Shown here: positions 1-8,470 of the stretch, piece after piece | How the letters are laid out: each line of letters begins with the position of its first letter | Position numbering within the stretch: the first letter of the stretch is position 1 | DNA from: Citrobacter enshiensis | Lineage (GTDB): Bacteria; Pseudomonadota; Gammaproteobacteria; Enterobacterales; Enterobacteriaceae | DNA length: 64,000 nt | Direction of reading: 5' to 3' | Assembly: GCF_029338175.1 (NCBI RefSeq) | Contig: NZ_CP119862.1 | Span: 930,001 to 994,000 of the forward strand | The notes under the pieces: generated by a model | The model's database searches: none | What the model was told of the DNA's origin: nothing | The model's input: the letters and a program-made list of their open reading frames with translations, nothing else | Program-made: the position numbers and the translations under genes

Positions 1-300
1 GCTTTGCGCCACCATGTTGATCGCTTCTGTGGTGCCTCGGGTCCAGACGATCGCTTTGTCGTCGGGGGCATTGATCAACTGCGCGACTTTTTCTCTGGCC
101 GCCTCGTAACGTGCGGTCAGGCGCTGGGCTTCGGCGAATTGGCTGCGATGGACGTTTCCGGCGCTCAGACTGTAAAACTGATGCGTGGCGTCGATCACCG
201 CCTGCGGTTTGAGGGCGGTGGCGGCGCTGTCGAGATAGACACCGGCATCAATGAGTGCGGGAAACTGCGCACGAAACTGCGCGGGATTAAAAGCGTTCAT
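1..300 (-). CDS. csdA: Cysteine desulfurase CsdA, N-terminal part
   Basis: The reverse strand reads an open frame from an ATG at 300 to the window edge. Only about the first 100 codons are present. It begins MNAFNPAQFRAQFPAL and continues with the SAATALKP and GNVHRSQF motifs typical of the N-terminal lobe of CsdA/SufS-type PLP-dependent cysteine desulfurases. The family removes sulfur from L-cysteine for Fe-S cluster and tRNA thiolation pathways. The PLP lysine and the catalytic cysteine lie beyond the edge. An AGAGGA ribosome site precedes the start. The neighbours ygdI, gcvB and gcvA match the E. coli order, which supports csdA over sufS or iscS. Confidence 0.93.
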   Translation of the reverse strand, partial: MNAFNPAQFRAQFPALIDAGVYLDSAATALKPQAVIDATHQFYSLSAGNVHRSQFAEAQRLTARYEAAREKVAQLINAPDDKAIVWTRGTTEAINMVAQS

Positions 301-492
301 GGAATTCCTCTGTTCAGTCAACAGATCGTGGCGCAAAAAGAGCCCTGATACAAGGTTTGTCCTGACCCTCGGAATCGTCTGCTTATCCATGTGAAATCCG
401 ACCAGTGGCTTATGCTGAATAGTGTTGGGCAAATGCTTTTGCCTGTTATGAACATTTATTTAGATAGCATAAATCGCTGTAAGGAGAAGAAG

Positions 493-720
493 ATGAATAA
501 GACAGCCGCCATTATCTCTGCCTGTATGCTGAGTTTTGCCCTCAGCGCCTGTTCCGGTTCCAATTATGTGATGCACACCAATGATGGGCGAACCATTGTC
601 TCTGAGGGGAAACCGAGGACAGATGATGAAACGGGGATGATTTCGTATAAGGACGCTAACGGCAACAAACAGCAGATTAATCGTACTGACGTGAAAGAGA
701 TGGTTGAACTGGATCATTAA
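493..720 (+). CDS. ygdI: Small lipoprotein YgdI (YgdI/YgdR family)
   Basis: A 75-residue protein with a short hydrophobic N-terminus ending in the lipobox LSAC, so it is predicted to be cleaved and lipidated at Cys 20. The mature part carries NDGRTIVSEGKPRTDDETG, characteristic of the YgdI/YgdR family (DUF903), whose function is unknown. The start at 493 follows AAGGAGAAGAAG and is preferred over an in-frame upstream ATG at 391, which would bury the signal sequence. A possible promoter lies just upstream (TTGCCT at 439-444, TAGATA at 461-466, 16 bp apart). It is convergent with gcvB, whose terminator lies only about 17 bp beyond the stop. Confidence 0.9.
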   Translation: MNKTAAIISACMLSFALSACSGSNYVMHTNDGRTIVSEGKPRTDDETGMISYKDANGNKQQINRTDVKEMVELDH

Positions 721-736
721 CCGGTCAGTCATGGGC

Positions 737-942
737 AAAAAAAAGCACCGCAATTTGGCGGTGCTACATTAATCACTATGGACAGACAGGGTAAATGTAC
801 AGGAAGTGAAAAAGGGTAGCCTTGCTACCGTGGTCTGAATCGCAGACCAATTGCAAACACAACAACACAACATCACAACCGTAAGCCAAAAGCTCACCAG
901 AACACGCATTCCGATAAAACTTTTCGTTCCGGCTCAGGAAGT
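737..942 (-). ncRNA. gcvB: GcvB small regulatory RNA
   Basis: The reverse strand from 942 begins ACTTCCTGAGCCGGAACG and ends in a GC hairpin (CACCGC...GCGGTG) followed by eight T at 744-737. This gives 206 nt, the length of E. coli GcvB. The GU-rich seed region (GTTGTGATGTTGTGTTGTTG, about 877-858) that pairs with many amino-acid transporter mRNAs is present, as is the second hairpin GGTAGC...GCTACC. GcvB is an Hfq-dependent repressor of peptide and amino-acid uptake genes. It is divergent from gcvA, its transcriptional activator, as in E. coli. Confidence 0.96.
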
Positions 943-948
943 GACGCC

Positions 949-977
949 ACTATAGGTATTTGCTGGTAGAACCTCAA
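949..977 (-). promoter_or_regulatory. gcvB promoter
   Basis: On the reverse strand TTGAGG (977-972) and TATAGT (954-949) are separated by exactly 17 bp, and the gcvB 5' end lies 7 bp downstream. The remaining gcvB-gcvA intergenic DNA up to 1070 contains a near-palindromic AGGTTACATAACGTTACCT (1015-1033), a reasonable candidate for GcvA autoregulation. GcvA binding here is inferred from E. coli. Confidence 0.7.
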
Positions 978-1070
978 CGGACAAATTATAATGGCTCAGA
1001 TTAAAAAAACTAATAGGTTACATAACGTTACCTAATTGTTAAATTCTTTTAACATCAAAGTTTAAAACCC

Positions 1071-1988
1071 ATGTCAAAACGATTACCACCCCTGAATGCA
1101 TTACGTGTTTTTGATGCCGCCGCAAGGCATTTGAGCTTCACGCGCGCGGCAGAAGAGCTTTTTGTGACACAGGCCGCAGTAAGCCACCAAATCAAGTCTC
1201 TTGAGGATTTTTTGGGACTTAAGCTGTTTCGCCGTCGCAACCGATCGCTCCTCCTGACGGAGGAAGGGCAAAGCTATTTCCTCGACATTAAAGAGATTTT
1301 TTCGCAATTAACCGAAGCGACGCGTAAACTTCAGGCACGCAGTGCAAAAGGTGCCTTAACCGTCAGTTTATTGCCCAGTTTTGCCATTCAATGGCTGGTG
1401 CCCAGACTCACAAGCTTTAATTCAGCTTATCCGGGGATCGATGTCAGAATTCAGGCTGTGGATCGCCAGGAAGATAAACTGGCGGATGACGTGGACGTCG
1501 CGATTTTTTATGGGCGCGGGAACTGGCCGGGTTTGCGTGTCGAAAAATTGTACGCAGAATATTTACTGCCAGTCTGTTCGCCCTTGCTGCTCACCGGCGA
1601 CAAACCACTGAAGACGCCGGCGGATCTGGCACAGCATACGTTACTGCATGATGCTTCACGGCGTGACTGGCAAACCTATACCCGCCAGTTGGGGCTGAAT
1701 CATATTAATGTGCAGCAGGGACCTATCTTCAGCCACAGCGCAATGGTGCTGCAGGCTGCCATCCATGGACAGGGTGTCGCGTTGGCCAATAACGTGATGG
1801 CGCAGTCCGAAATTGAGGCCGGACGTCTTGTTTGTCCGTTTAATGATGTTCTGGTCAGCAAAAATGCTTTTTATCTGGTTTGTCATGACAGTCAGGCAGA
1901 ACTGGGTAAAATAGCTGCTTTTCGTCAGTGGATACTGGCAAAAGCGGCCACTGAACAAGAAAAATTCCGCTTTCGTTACGACCAATAA
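1071..1988 (+). CDS. gcvA: Glycine cleavage system transcriptional regulator GcvA
   Basis: A 305-residue LysR-family regulator, the same length as E. coli GcvA. The N-terminal winged helix-turn-helix (about residues 6-65, motif LSFTRAAEELFVTQAAVSHQ) is followed by a LysR substrate-binding domain (about 90-295). GcvA activates gcvTHP in the presence of glycine, represses it with GcvR, and activates gcvB. The divergent placement next to gcvB confirms the assignment. The start at 1071 is the only one that gives the usual MSKRLPPLNALR N-terminus. Confidence 0.96.
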   Translation: MSKRLPPLNALRVFDAAARHLSFTRAAEELFVTQAAVSHQIKSLEDFLGLKLFRRRNRSLLLTEEGQSYFLDIKEIFSQLTEATRKLQARSAKGALTVSLLPSFAIQWLVPRLTSFNSAYPGIDVRIQAVDRQEDKLADDVDVAIFYGRGNWPGLRVEKLYAEYLLPVCSPLLLTGDKPLKTPADLAQHTLLHDASRRDWQTYTRQLGLNHINVQQGPIFSHSAMVLQAAIHGQGVALANNVMAQSEIEAGRLVCPFNDVLVSKNAFYLVCHDSQAELGKIAAFRQWILAKAATEQEKFRFRYDQ

Positions 1989-2005
1989 TTTATGTAGGTA
2001 CTGCC

Positions 2006-2401
2006 ATGACCAGCCGTTTTATGCTGATTTTCGCCGCCATTAGCGGCTTCATTTTTGTTGCTCTGGGCGCCTTTGGGGCGCATGTCCTGAGCAAGACCCT
2101 TGGCGTGGTTGAAATGGGTTGGATCCAGACCGGCCTTGAATATCAGGCATTTCACACGCTGGCGATTTTTGGTCTTGCGGTTGCTATGCAGCGACGCATC
2201 AGTATCTGGTTTTACTGGAGCAGCGTTTTTCTGGCCTTAGGCACGGTGCTGTTTAGCGGCAGCCTCTATTGCCTGGCGCTGTCCCATTTACGCCTGTGGG
2301 CGTTTGTTACTCCTGTCGGCGGCGTGAGTTTTCTGGCAGGTTGGGTGCTGATGTTAATTGGCGCCATCCGTTTGAAACGTAAGAGCGTTAGTCATGAATA
2401 A
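2006..2401 (+). CDS. ygdD: Inner membrane protein YgdD (DUF423)
   Basis: A 131-residue hydrophobic protein with about four predicted transmembrane segments (roughly residues 7-27, 45-62, 70-90 and 98-122). GAFGAHVL near the N-terminus is the recognisable DUF423 motif. Its function is unknown. It follows gcvA by 17 bp and overlaps the start of rlmM by 8 bp, so the two are probably co-transcribed and translationally coupled, as in E. coli. Confidence 0.9.
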   Translation: MTSRFMLIFAAISGFIFVALGAFGAHVLSKTLGVVEMGWIQTGLEYQAFHTLAIFGLAVAMQRRISIWFYWSSVFLALGTVLFSGSLYCLALSHLRLWAFVTPVGGVSFLAGWVLMLIGAIRLKRKSVSHE

Positions 2402-3494
2402 GGTTGTGTTGTTGTGTCGCCCGGGGTTTGAAAAAGAGTGTGCTGCAGAAATCACGGATAAAGCAACTCGTCGGGAAGTGTTTGGTTTCGCTCGCGTGAA
2501 AGACAATGCGGGTTACGTTATTTATGAGTGCTATCAGCAGGATGATGCGGAAAAGTTAGTGAAAGAACTGCCGTTCAGTTCGCTGATTTTTGCCCGCCAA
2601 ATGTTTGTCGTCGGTGAGTTGCTGCAATATTTGCCGCCGGAAGACCGCATTACACCGATTGTCGGTATGCTGCAGGGCGTTGTGGAGAAAGGCGGCGACC
2701 TGCGTGTCGAAGTGGCTGACACCAACGAAAGCAAAGAGTTGGTCAAGTTTTGCCGCAAATTTACCGTACCGCTGCGCGCGGCGCTGCGCGAAGCCGGCGT
2801 ACTGGCAAAATATGAAACGCCAAAACGTCCGGTCGTCCATGTTTTCTTTATCGCGCCGGGCTGTTGTTACACCGGCTATTCCTGGCCTGATAATAACTCA
2901 CCGTTTTACATGGGCATCCCGCGTCTGAAGTTCCCGGCTGATGCGCCGAGTCGTTCAACGCTGAAGCTGGAAGAAGCGCTGCATGTTTTTATTCCGGCAG
3001 ATGAGTGGGATGAGCGTCTGGCAAACGGTATGTATGCGGTGGATTTAGGTGCCTGTCCTGGCGGTTGGACTTATCAGCTGGTGAAACGGAACATGTGGGT
3101 TTACTCCGTTGATAATGGTCCGATGGCGCAAAGCCTGATGGATACCGGGCAGGTGACCTGGCTGCGTGAAGACGGATTTAAGTACCGCCCGAATCGCAAC
3201 AACATCTCGTGGATGGTCTGCGATATGGTGGAGAAGCCTGCAAAAGTGGCCGCGCTGATGGCACAGTGGCTGGTCAATGGCTGGTGCCGTGAGACTATCT
3301 TCAACCTTAAGCTGCCGATGAAAAAGCGCTACGAAGAAGTGTCGCAGAACCTGGCGTATATTCAGGCTCAACTTGATGAACACCACATTAATGCGCAGAT
3401 TCAGGCGCGTCAGCTTTATCATGACCGTGAAGAAGTGACGGTGCACGTGCGTCGTTTGTGGGCTGCCGTCGGCGGTCGTCGCGACGAGCGATAA
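2394..3494 (+). CDS. rlmM: 23S rRNA 2'-O-ribose C2498 methyltransferase RlmM
   Basis: A 366-residue protein, the family length. An N-terminal THUMP-like RNA-binding region precedes a Rossmann methyltransferase domain with the SAM motif DLGACPGGW at about residue 217. Catalytic lysine candidates lie in NLKLPMKKR near residue 304. RlmM methylates the 2'-OH of C2498 in 23S rRNA using SAM. It starts inside ygdD (8-bp overlap). A REP hairpin lies just after the stop and is shared with the convergent fucR. Confidence 0.95.
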   Translation: MNKVVLLCRPGFEKECAAEITDKATRREVFGFARVKDNAGYVIYECYQQDDAEKLVKELPFSSLIFARQMFVVGELLQYLPPEDRITPIVGMLQGVVEKGGDLRVEVADTNESKELVKFCRKFTVPLRAALREAGVLAKYETPKRPVVHVFFIAPGCCYTGYSWPDNNSPFYMGIPRLKFPADAPSRSTLKLEEALHVFIPADEWDERLANGMYAVDLGACPGGWTYQLVKRNMWVYSVDNGPMAQSLMDTGQVTWLREDGFKYRPNRNNISWMVCDMVEKPAKVAALMAQWLVNGWCRETIFNLKLPMKKRYEEVSQNLAYIQAQLDEHHINAQIQARQLYHDREEVTVHVRRLWAAVGGRRDER

Positions 3495-3500
3495 CATCCG

Positions 3501-3525
3501 GAGGCCGGGTGCGTTATCCGGCCTC
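3501..3525. repeat. REP element at the rlmM-fucR convergence
   Basis: GAGGCCGG (3501-3508) pairs with CCGGCCTC (3518-3525) around a 9-nt loop, the layout of an enterobacterial REP unit. It lies at the junction of two convergent genes and overlaps the fucR stop codon at 3514-3516. Confidence 0.8.
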
Positions 3526-4233
3526 AACCTGTCTTGTGTCCGACACAATATGCGTCACATCATCCAGATGCCCAATCTGCGCCTCTCCCGAACGATTGAA
3601 TTTACTCTTATCGATCAGCAATAACGATTGTGATGCGCGTTTCAGCAACGTGGATTTGAAATCCGCATTGAACGTGCTGGAATCCCACAATATGCCGCGG
3701 TTATCGATCCCTTCGCAGGAGAAAATAAACAGGTCAATGTCGAGCGGTTTTAGCTGCGAGAGCAACGACGGATTGACATAGCAGCCGTGTTTGCGTTGTA
3801 GCGTGCCGCCAGAACTGATGAGCTGGATCTGCTCGCGCCTTCCCAGTTCAAGGCAAATCGGGTGGCTGTTGGTGAACACCTGCAGGTTAATGTCCGGTAG
3901 CTGGCGGGCGAGATGCCAGCATGTCGAGCTGGCGTCCAGCGCGATCACCATCCCTTCTTCTATCCAGGTCAGCGCTTCGCGGGCAATGTCCGCTTTGTGC
4001 GCGTAGTGACTTTTCCGTCGAAGATGAAAGGGGGCGCCACCGTCCGGATTTTCCCGATGAATCAGTGTGGCGCGTCCGTGGTGACGTCGTACTTTTCCCT
4101 GCGATTGCAGCGCGTTCAGATCGCGTCGAATGGTCTCCTGACTGACGTTAAGCCGTGCAGCCAGCGTCTCCGTGGTCAGGCTTTGGTTATGAATGAGCAG
4201 GTCTACAATCGCATTCTGGCGTGTCGTCTTCAT
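3514..4233 (-). CDS. fucR: L-fucose operon activator FucR (DeoR family)
   Basis: A 239-residue DeoR-family regulator. The N-terminal helix-turn-helix contains LTTETLAARLNVSQETIRRD (residues 19-38). The C-terminal sugar-phosphate-sensing domain contains SSCEG-type and LLIDKSKFNRSGE motifs close to those of E. coli FucR, which senses L-fuculose 1-phosphate and activates the fuc genes. The start at 4233 (GGAG ribosome site) matches the E. coli N-terminus and is preferred over an ATG nine codons upstream. The C-terminus is a few residues shorter than in E. coli, with its last residues (VEAG) encoded inside a REP hairpin. It is the last gene of fucIKUR. Confidence 0.94.
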   Translation of the reverse strand: MKTTRQNAIVDLLIHNQSLTTETLAARLNVSQETIRRDLNALQSQGKVRRHHGRATLIHRENPDGGAPFHLRRKSHYAHKADIAREALTWIEEGMVIALDASSTCWHLARQLPDINLQVFTNSHPICLELGRREQIQLISSGGTLQRKHGCYVNPSLLSQLKPLDIDLFIFSCEGIDNRGILWDSSTFNADFKSTLLKRASQSLLLIDKSKFNRSGEAQIGHLDDVTHIVSDTRQVEAG

Positions 4234-4276
4234 TTTTCTCACTCCATCATTCGTGTACACCTGCCAGGGGATGAGA

Positions 4277-4699
4277 TTACGGCGTAACGCCTTTCTTTAA
4301 AAGAATATTGCCGTATTTTGCCCGTTCACCGGTTATCACGATTGCAAAGGCTTTTTGCGCCCGTTCGTAGAATGCAAAGCGGTCGATACGGGAAATGTCA
4401 GGGCATATGCCTTGCAAGGAGAGCGCATCACGATAGCGGGACTCTACCTCCGGGTCGAGCGAATCCCCCTCAACGGCGGCCATCATCACCAACGGCGGAG
4501 CGTAGCTGTCCAGTTCAAACAGTGGAATGATGGCCCTGAGGAGGTCGCTGACCATCAGACCGTCGGCGCGGATAACCTGCGGCCCCAGGCTGTGAGCCGG
4601 GAAATGGGCGTCAGAAAAGATAATTTCATCCCCATGGCCCATTTGTGCCATGACTTTCAGTAGTTCAGGGGAAATTAACGGCGAAATTGTTTTCAGCAT
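4277..4699 (-). CDS. fucU: L-fucose mutarotase FucU
   Basis: A 140-residue protein, the family length, with [18 protein letters not shown] near the N-terminus and [10 protein letters not shown] at the end, typical of FucU/RbsD mutarotases. It interconverts alpha and beta anomers of L-fucose, and FucU also acts on ribose. The start at 4699 gives the canonical [13 protein letters not shown]. It begins 1 bp after the fucK stop codon, so tight translational coupling is expected. It lies 43 bp upstream of fucR in the same operon. Confidence 0.95.
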   Translation of the reverse strand: MLKTISPLISPELLKVMAQMGHGDEIIFSDAHFPAHSLGPQVIRADGLMVSDLLRAIIPLFELDSYAPPLVMMAAVEGDSLDPEVESRYRDALSLQGICPDISRIDRFAFYERAQKAFAIVITGERAKYGNILLKKGVTP

Positions 4700-4700
4700 T

Positions 4701-6119
4701 TCACACTTCCTCAATGCGTTCGGATTCGGTTTGTGGATAAAAATAACGATACTGATAACGCACTTGCGCTCTGGCCTGTTCCGGGCTGGCAAATTCCCCC
4801 ACGCCAAACCAGGCGAACATCGCCGCGCCGGCAACGGTGGTTTCTGCGTCATCCAGCACTTTGATCGGAATGCCAAGCGTGTCGGCTTTAATTTGATTCC
4901 ACAGCGCGTTACGGCTGCCACCGCCTACCAGCAGCAGCTCTGTCGCCCTGAACTGACCGATCTTTTCCAGCGTCTGCAGGTTTTGCCTGAGTTGAGCCGT
5001 TAATGACTCGAGTGCGGCACGGTACAAGTGGCCCCGGGTGCTGGTGAGCGAGACGCCCTGCCATCCGGCCTGCGCGTTGGTCAACAGATCGCTGTGCATT
5101 TTCACGCCGTCGGCGCCTGCGGGGATGGCGCGCGCTTCATCAATCAGCGTTTGCCAGGGCGTCTCCGGGCTCCACAGCAGTGTGCGTACCCACTCCAGCA
5201 CCCCGGACGCCAGCCACTGCATTCCCGGATTGGTGAGGCCTCGCTGGCTGTCCAGTTCAGCGGTTGAACCGGGATACTGACTTAACAACGGGGTATCTAC
5301 CCGGGAACTGCGTACCATCAGAATTTCCCATGTTCCGGAGGACAGCACGGGCTCATCCTGCTGGGCACCCGCGCCAAACAAGGCAAATTGCGTGTCGTGC
5401 CCGGCGGAAATCACCGGAATACCCGCCGGTAATCCCAGTCGACGAGCGATGTCGGATTGCAGCGTGCCGATTTTCTCTCCCGCTTCGACTAACCGTGGAA
5501 ACAGACGGCGTGGCAAACCGGCGGCCTGCAGGATCTCCGGACTAAAATCGCGCTGGTGGATATCCAGTAACTGGCTGGTTCCTGCCATGGTGATGTCGGT
5601 GGTGAACTCACCGGTCAAACGATGGTTGATTAAGGATGAAATAAACAGCCAGGCATGAGCCTGTTCAGGCAGGTGAGGATGATTCTCTGTGAGCCACAGT
5701 AGTTTATACAATGTGTTGAAGCTGAATGCGCCAACCCCGGAAATTTCCTGCAACCGCTGTGGCGTCATCATGCGGCTGATGTTGTTCATCACTGTGGCAG
5801 TGCGCGGGCATTTCCAGCTGATGATCGGATAAAGTAGCTTGCCGTGTTCATCGACCAGCGCGCCATCGACACCAAACGTGGTGACCGTAATGCCGCGTAT
5901 CTGGCATGCTGAGAGTTGCGCAGAGAGCGTTTGGCAGCAATCGGCAAAGCGCTGCAAAATGTCCTCCAGCGACCACTGATGCCAGGCGGTATTTTCCGTG
6001 GCGAGTTCGCTGGCATTGGGGGTTGCGGCCCGGGCGACAATGTTTCCCTGGCGGTCGACGGCGATGGCCCGTACGTTGGTTGCGCCGCAGTCGAGAACCA
6101 GAATAACCTCTTGCTTCAT
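4701..6119 (-). CDS. fucK: L-fuculokinase FucK
   Basis: A 472-residue FGGY-family kinase that phosphorylates L-fuculose at O1. E. coli FucK also accepts D-ribulose. The N-terminal phosphate-binding motif is [16 protein letters not shown] (about residues 6-21). [20 protein letters not shown] and the C-terminal [14 protein letters not shown] mark the two actin-like lobes. The ATG at 6119 follows AGGAG. An in-frame start 32 codons upstream would read through the REP pair separating fucI and fucK and is rejected. fucU follows after one base. Confidence 0.95.
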   Translation of the reverse strand: MKQEVILVLDCGATNVRAIAVDRQGNIVARAATPNASELATENTAWHQWSLEDILQRFADCCQTLSAQLSACQIRGITVTTFGVDGALVDEHGKLLYPIISWKCPRTATVMNNISRMMTPQRLQEISGVGAFSFNTLYKLLWLTENHPHLPEQAHAWLFISSLINHRLTGEFTTDITMAGTSQLLDIHQRDFSPEILQAAGLPRRLFPRLVEAGEKIGTLQSDIARRLGLPAGIPVISAGHDTQFALFGAGAQQDEPVLSSGTWEILMVRSSRVDTPLLSQYPGSTAELDSQRGLTNPGMQWLASGVLEWVRTLLWSPETPWQTLIDEARAIPAGADGVKMHSDLLTNAQAGWQGVSLTSTRGHLYRAALESLTAQLRQNLQTLEKIGQFRATELLLVGGGSRNALWNQIKADTLGIPIKVLDDAETTVAGAAMFAWFGVGEFASPEQARAQVRYQYRYFYPQTESERIEEV

Positions 6120-6135
6120 AAAAACTCCTGGAACT

Positions 6136-6224
6136 TTGCCGGATGGCATTGCGCTTCTCCGGCCTACAAAACCACTAAACAATGCGTTGTTGTAGGCCCG
6201 GCAAGCTTGCGCCACCGGGCAAAG
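6136..6224. repeat. BIME (two inverted REP units) between fucI and fucK
   Basis: Two REP-type sequences face each other: GCCGGATGGCATTGCGC...CCGGCCTACA (about 6138-6166) and TGTAGGCCCGGC...GCCACCGGGCA (about 6191-6221). They form a bacterial interspersed mosaic element inside an operon, where such elements usually slow 3'-5' decay of the upstream message. It fills almost the entire fucI-fucK gap. Confidence 0.8.
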
Positions 6225-6244
6225 TAATTAGAGAGCGGGACACA

Positions 6245-8020
6245 TCAACGTTTGTACAGCGGACCGTAGTTCTCGCAGGCGCGGTAATCCTGGCCTTCGA
6301 TGTCCATACCGTGCGCTGACCAGGAAGAGGGACGATAGATCTGTGCCGGTTCCACGTTGTGCATGCAAACCGGAATGCGCAGCATCGCGGCGAGGGTAAT
6401 GAAATCAGCTCCGACGTGTCCAATGGTCAGCACGCCGTGGTTTGCTCCCCAGTTTGCCATCACGGAATAGACGTCGGTGAAGGGGCCTTGTCCCGTCAGA
6501 CGCGGGGCGAACCAGGTCGTTGGCCAACTGGAGTCGGTACGTTTGTCGAGGGTGTCATGAACTTCTTTCGGCAGTTCGACGCTCCAGCCTTCGGCAATTT
6601 GCAGTACCGGACCCAGACCTTTGATGATGTTTACGCGCGTCATGGTGAACGGCACGCCGCCTTCAGTCAGGAAGCGCGAAGAGTAGCCGCCGCCACGGAA
6701 ATATTCGTGGATTGCCGGGCACCATTCGGTTGCCGCCAGGCAATCATCTGCCTCTTTGGGGCTGATATCCCAGTGAGGTTTCATGGTCGGTTTGCCTTCG
6801 TTATCGCGCTGTTTGCACGTGCCGTCGAGGGCGGCAGAACCCGAGTTGATCAGGTGGATGATGCCGTGTTCCGCCAGCCCGGTCAGCGGTTGTCCCGTCA
6901 CGCGCTCTACGGCTTCCGGCGACCAGTAGGTGCGCACATCGGCGAACACTTGTGCCGTGCCGGTGAGCTGATGTCCGAACAGCATCGCCACACCATTCAG
7001 ACTGTCGTTTTCGGTCGCCACAACAAAAGGTTCGCGTATACCGTTCCAGTCAAAGGAGCTGTTCAGCAGCGCTTCAGCCGTGTCGCCATTGGGGTATTGA
7101 TCGGTCCAGTGACGCTGTCCCTGGAAGCCCGCAGCAATGGCGTTGTAGCCCAATGATTCTTCTACGCGACCGATCTCCGCCAGTTTACTGTTACCCTGCA
7201 TCATGTCGCGAATACACATCGCCATCAGCAGGCTTTCGCGCAGGATCTCCCGGTTTTGTTCGGCGTTGCGCTGGTACTGCTGGGCGTTTTTATCTTCGCC
7301 ATAGCGGAAGTGCTGATCGGCCCAGGCCAGCGCCATTTCCAGCTCGGTTTCGTCATAAATTTTATGATCGATGCGGCGGCGCAGTTCGGTCATGTCGACG
7401 GCCTGTACTTTCATACCCAGCCAGGATTCGAAGAAATCGTGATCGACGATGGAACCGGCAATGCCCATCGAAACCCCGCCCAGCGAGAGATAGCTTTTGC
7501 CTTTCATCGTGGCGACAGCTAAACCCGCTCTGGTGAAGCGCAGCAGTTTTTCTTCCACGTCGGCCGGAATTGAGGTGTCATTGGCATCCTGTACGTCCTG
7601 ACCGTAAATGGAAAACGCGGGGAGTCCCTTTTGACTGTGGGCGGCCAGCGCAGCGGCCAGATACACCGCCCCCGGGCGTTCCGTACCATTGAATCCCCAA
7701 ATGGCTTTTGGTCGCGTGGGATCCATATCTATCGTTTCACTGCCGTAGCACCAGCACGGCGTGACGGTAATGGTTAAGCCAACATTTTGACTGCTGAATT
7801 TCTCTTCGCAGGCTGCGGATTCTGCCATACCTGCGATACAGGTATCCGAAATGACACACTCAACGGGGGTGCCGCAGGCGTGGCGGAGCTTCTCGGTAAG
7901 AAGGGCCGCGGTGGCCTTCGCCATATTCATGGTCTGCGTTTCCAGCGATTCACGCACGCCCATGCGGCGTCCATCAATGACCGGGCGAATACCAATTTTC
8001 GGTAGGCTGATTTTCTTCAT
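6245..8020 (-). CDS. fucI: L-fucose isomerase FucI
   Basis: A 591-residue protein, the length of E. coli FucI. It is a Mn2+-dependent ketol isomerase that converts L-fucose to L-fuculose and, as a known side activity of the family, D-arabinose to D-ribulose. Motifs include [38 protein letters not shown] (metal-binding Glu) and the C-terminal [19 protein letters not shown]. First gene of fucIKUR. In E. coli, fucP precedes it, but here the upstream DNA is a regulatory region shared with an ABC importer. GAGGA lies before the start. Confidence 0.96.
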   Translation of the reverse strand: MKKISLPKIGIRPVIDGRRMGVRESLETQTMNMAKATAALLTEKLRHACGTPVECVISDTCIAGMAESAACEEKFSSQNVGLTITVTPCWCYGSETIDMDPTRPKAIWGFNGTERPGAVYLAAALAAHSQKGLPAFSIYGQDVQDANDTSIPADVEEKLLRFTRAGLAVATMKGKSYLSLGGVSMGIAGSIVDHDFFESWLGMKVQAVDMTELRRRIDHKIYDETELEMALAWADQHFRYGEDKNAQQYQRNAEQNREILRESLLMAMCIRDMMQGNSKLAEIGRVEESLGYNAIAAGFQGQRHWTDQYPNGDTAEALLNSSFDWNGIREPFVVATENDSLNGVAMLFGHQLTGTAQVFADVRTYWSPEAVERVTGQPLTGLAEHGIIHLINSGSAALDGTCKQRDNEGKPTMKPHWDISPKEADDCLAATEWCPAIHEYFRGGGYSSRFLTEGGVPFTMTRVNIIKGLGPVLQIAEGWSVELPKEVHDTLDKRTDSSWPTTWFAPRLTGQGPFTDVYSVMANWGANHGVLTIGHVGADFITLAAMLRIPVCMHNVEPAQIYRPSSWSAHGMDIEGQDYRACENYGPLYKR

Positions 8021-8104
8021 TCGTGGTTCCTCATCTCACTTTATGGCGCTCTGCTCTGGTGGACGTTGGACCCCACCTCAGCAGTCGGCTGAATGACTCA
8101 TTTT

Positions 8105-8120
8105 GCTAACTCGAGTTAGC
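8105..8120. promoter_or_regulatory. Palindromic operator O1, fucI side
   Basis: GCTAACTCGAGTTAGC is a perfect 16-bp palindrome with a central CG, the usual form of a LacI-family operator. It lies 85 bp upstream of the fucI start codon. An identical copy lies at 8344-8359. The likely ligand is the LacI-type regulator at 13681-14679. That pairing is inferred from proximity and operator form. Confidence 0.75.
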
Positions 8121-8164
8121 TTAGGTATTGGGGCGTTTTTTACACAACTTTTTTATTGTGGATA

Positions 8165-8180
8165 TGTGAGTGGCTTCACG
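8165..8180. promoter_or_regulatory. Putative CRP-cAMP site
   Basis: TGTGAGTGGCTTCACG matches the CRP consensus TGTGA-N6-TCACA in 9 of the 10 conserved positions. Its centre lies about 60 bp from the centre of operator O1, so a leftward start near O1 would place it at a class I activation distance. Catabolite activation of fuc genes is established in E. coli. Use of this particular site is inferred. Confidence 0.6.
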
Positions 8181-8227
8181 AGAAGTGGTTAAAATTCGAT
8201 CTACGTCAAATAAATAATAGTGACCTT

Positions 8228-8252
8228 ATGATTTTAAAATCTTTTAAATCAT
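8228..8252. repeat. AT-rich imperfect inverted repeat, possible regulator site
   Basis: ATGATTTTAAAA on the left faces TTTTAAATCAT on the right, a 25-bp near-palindrome roughly midway between the two operators. It shares the ATGATTT/AAATCAT arm with a second inverted repeat at 8290-8305. FucR binding is one possibility, but nothing in the window proves it. Confidence 0.4.
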
Positions 8253-8289
8253 GAAGTTATAATAAATTGTCTGTTCGGCGTCACAATTT

Positions 8290-8305
8290 CAAATCAAATG
8301 ATTTG
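8290..8305. repeat. Inverted repeat CAAATC-N4-GATTTG
   Basis: Perfect 6-bp arms separated by AAAT, 39 bp upstream of operator O2. Related to the inverted repeat at 8228-8252 by the AAATCA/TGATTT core, so the pair could be recognised by one protein such as FucR. Confidence 0.4.
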
Positions 8306-8343
8306 GCTATTTTGGGTGGCTAAAATAGCTTTAAAAGGCAATC

Positions 8344-8359
8344 GCTAACTCGAGTTAGC
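8344..8359. promoter_or_regulatory. Palindromic operator O2, transporter side
   Basis: A second perfect copy of GCTAACTCGAGTTAGC, 111 bp upstream of the ABC ATPase start. Including the adjoining AAAA (TTTT at O1) the two copies are identical over 20 bp in inverted orientation. Their centres are 239 bp apart, a spacing compatible with repression by DNA looping. Weak promoter-like hexamers precede it, but none is convincing enough to list. Confidence 0.75.
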
Positions 8360-8470
8360 AAAATTAGATATGTTGACTGGACGTATTCGTATTAACGGTG
8401 ACGAGGATTCCCTGGCATGTTCATCGCCTGATTCACTGACTGCCATTTCTGATGATTGAGGAAAGCAGCA

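Noticed and set aside
1-348. Forward 114-codon ORF at the left edge
   Set aside because: It is antisense to csdA, which has a ribosome site and full motif agreement.
6359-7156. 265-codon forward ORF
   Set aside because: Antisense to fucI, with no recognisable domain.
8271-8286. CRP-like half-site TCACA near 8281
   Set aside because: Only one half matches; the other half-site is absent at the required spacing.
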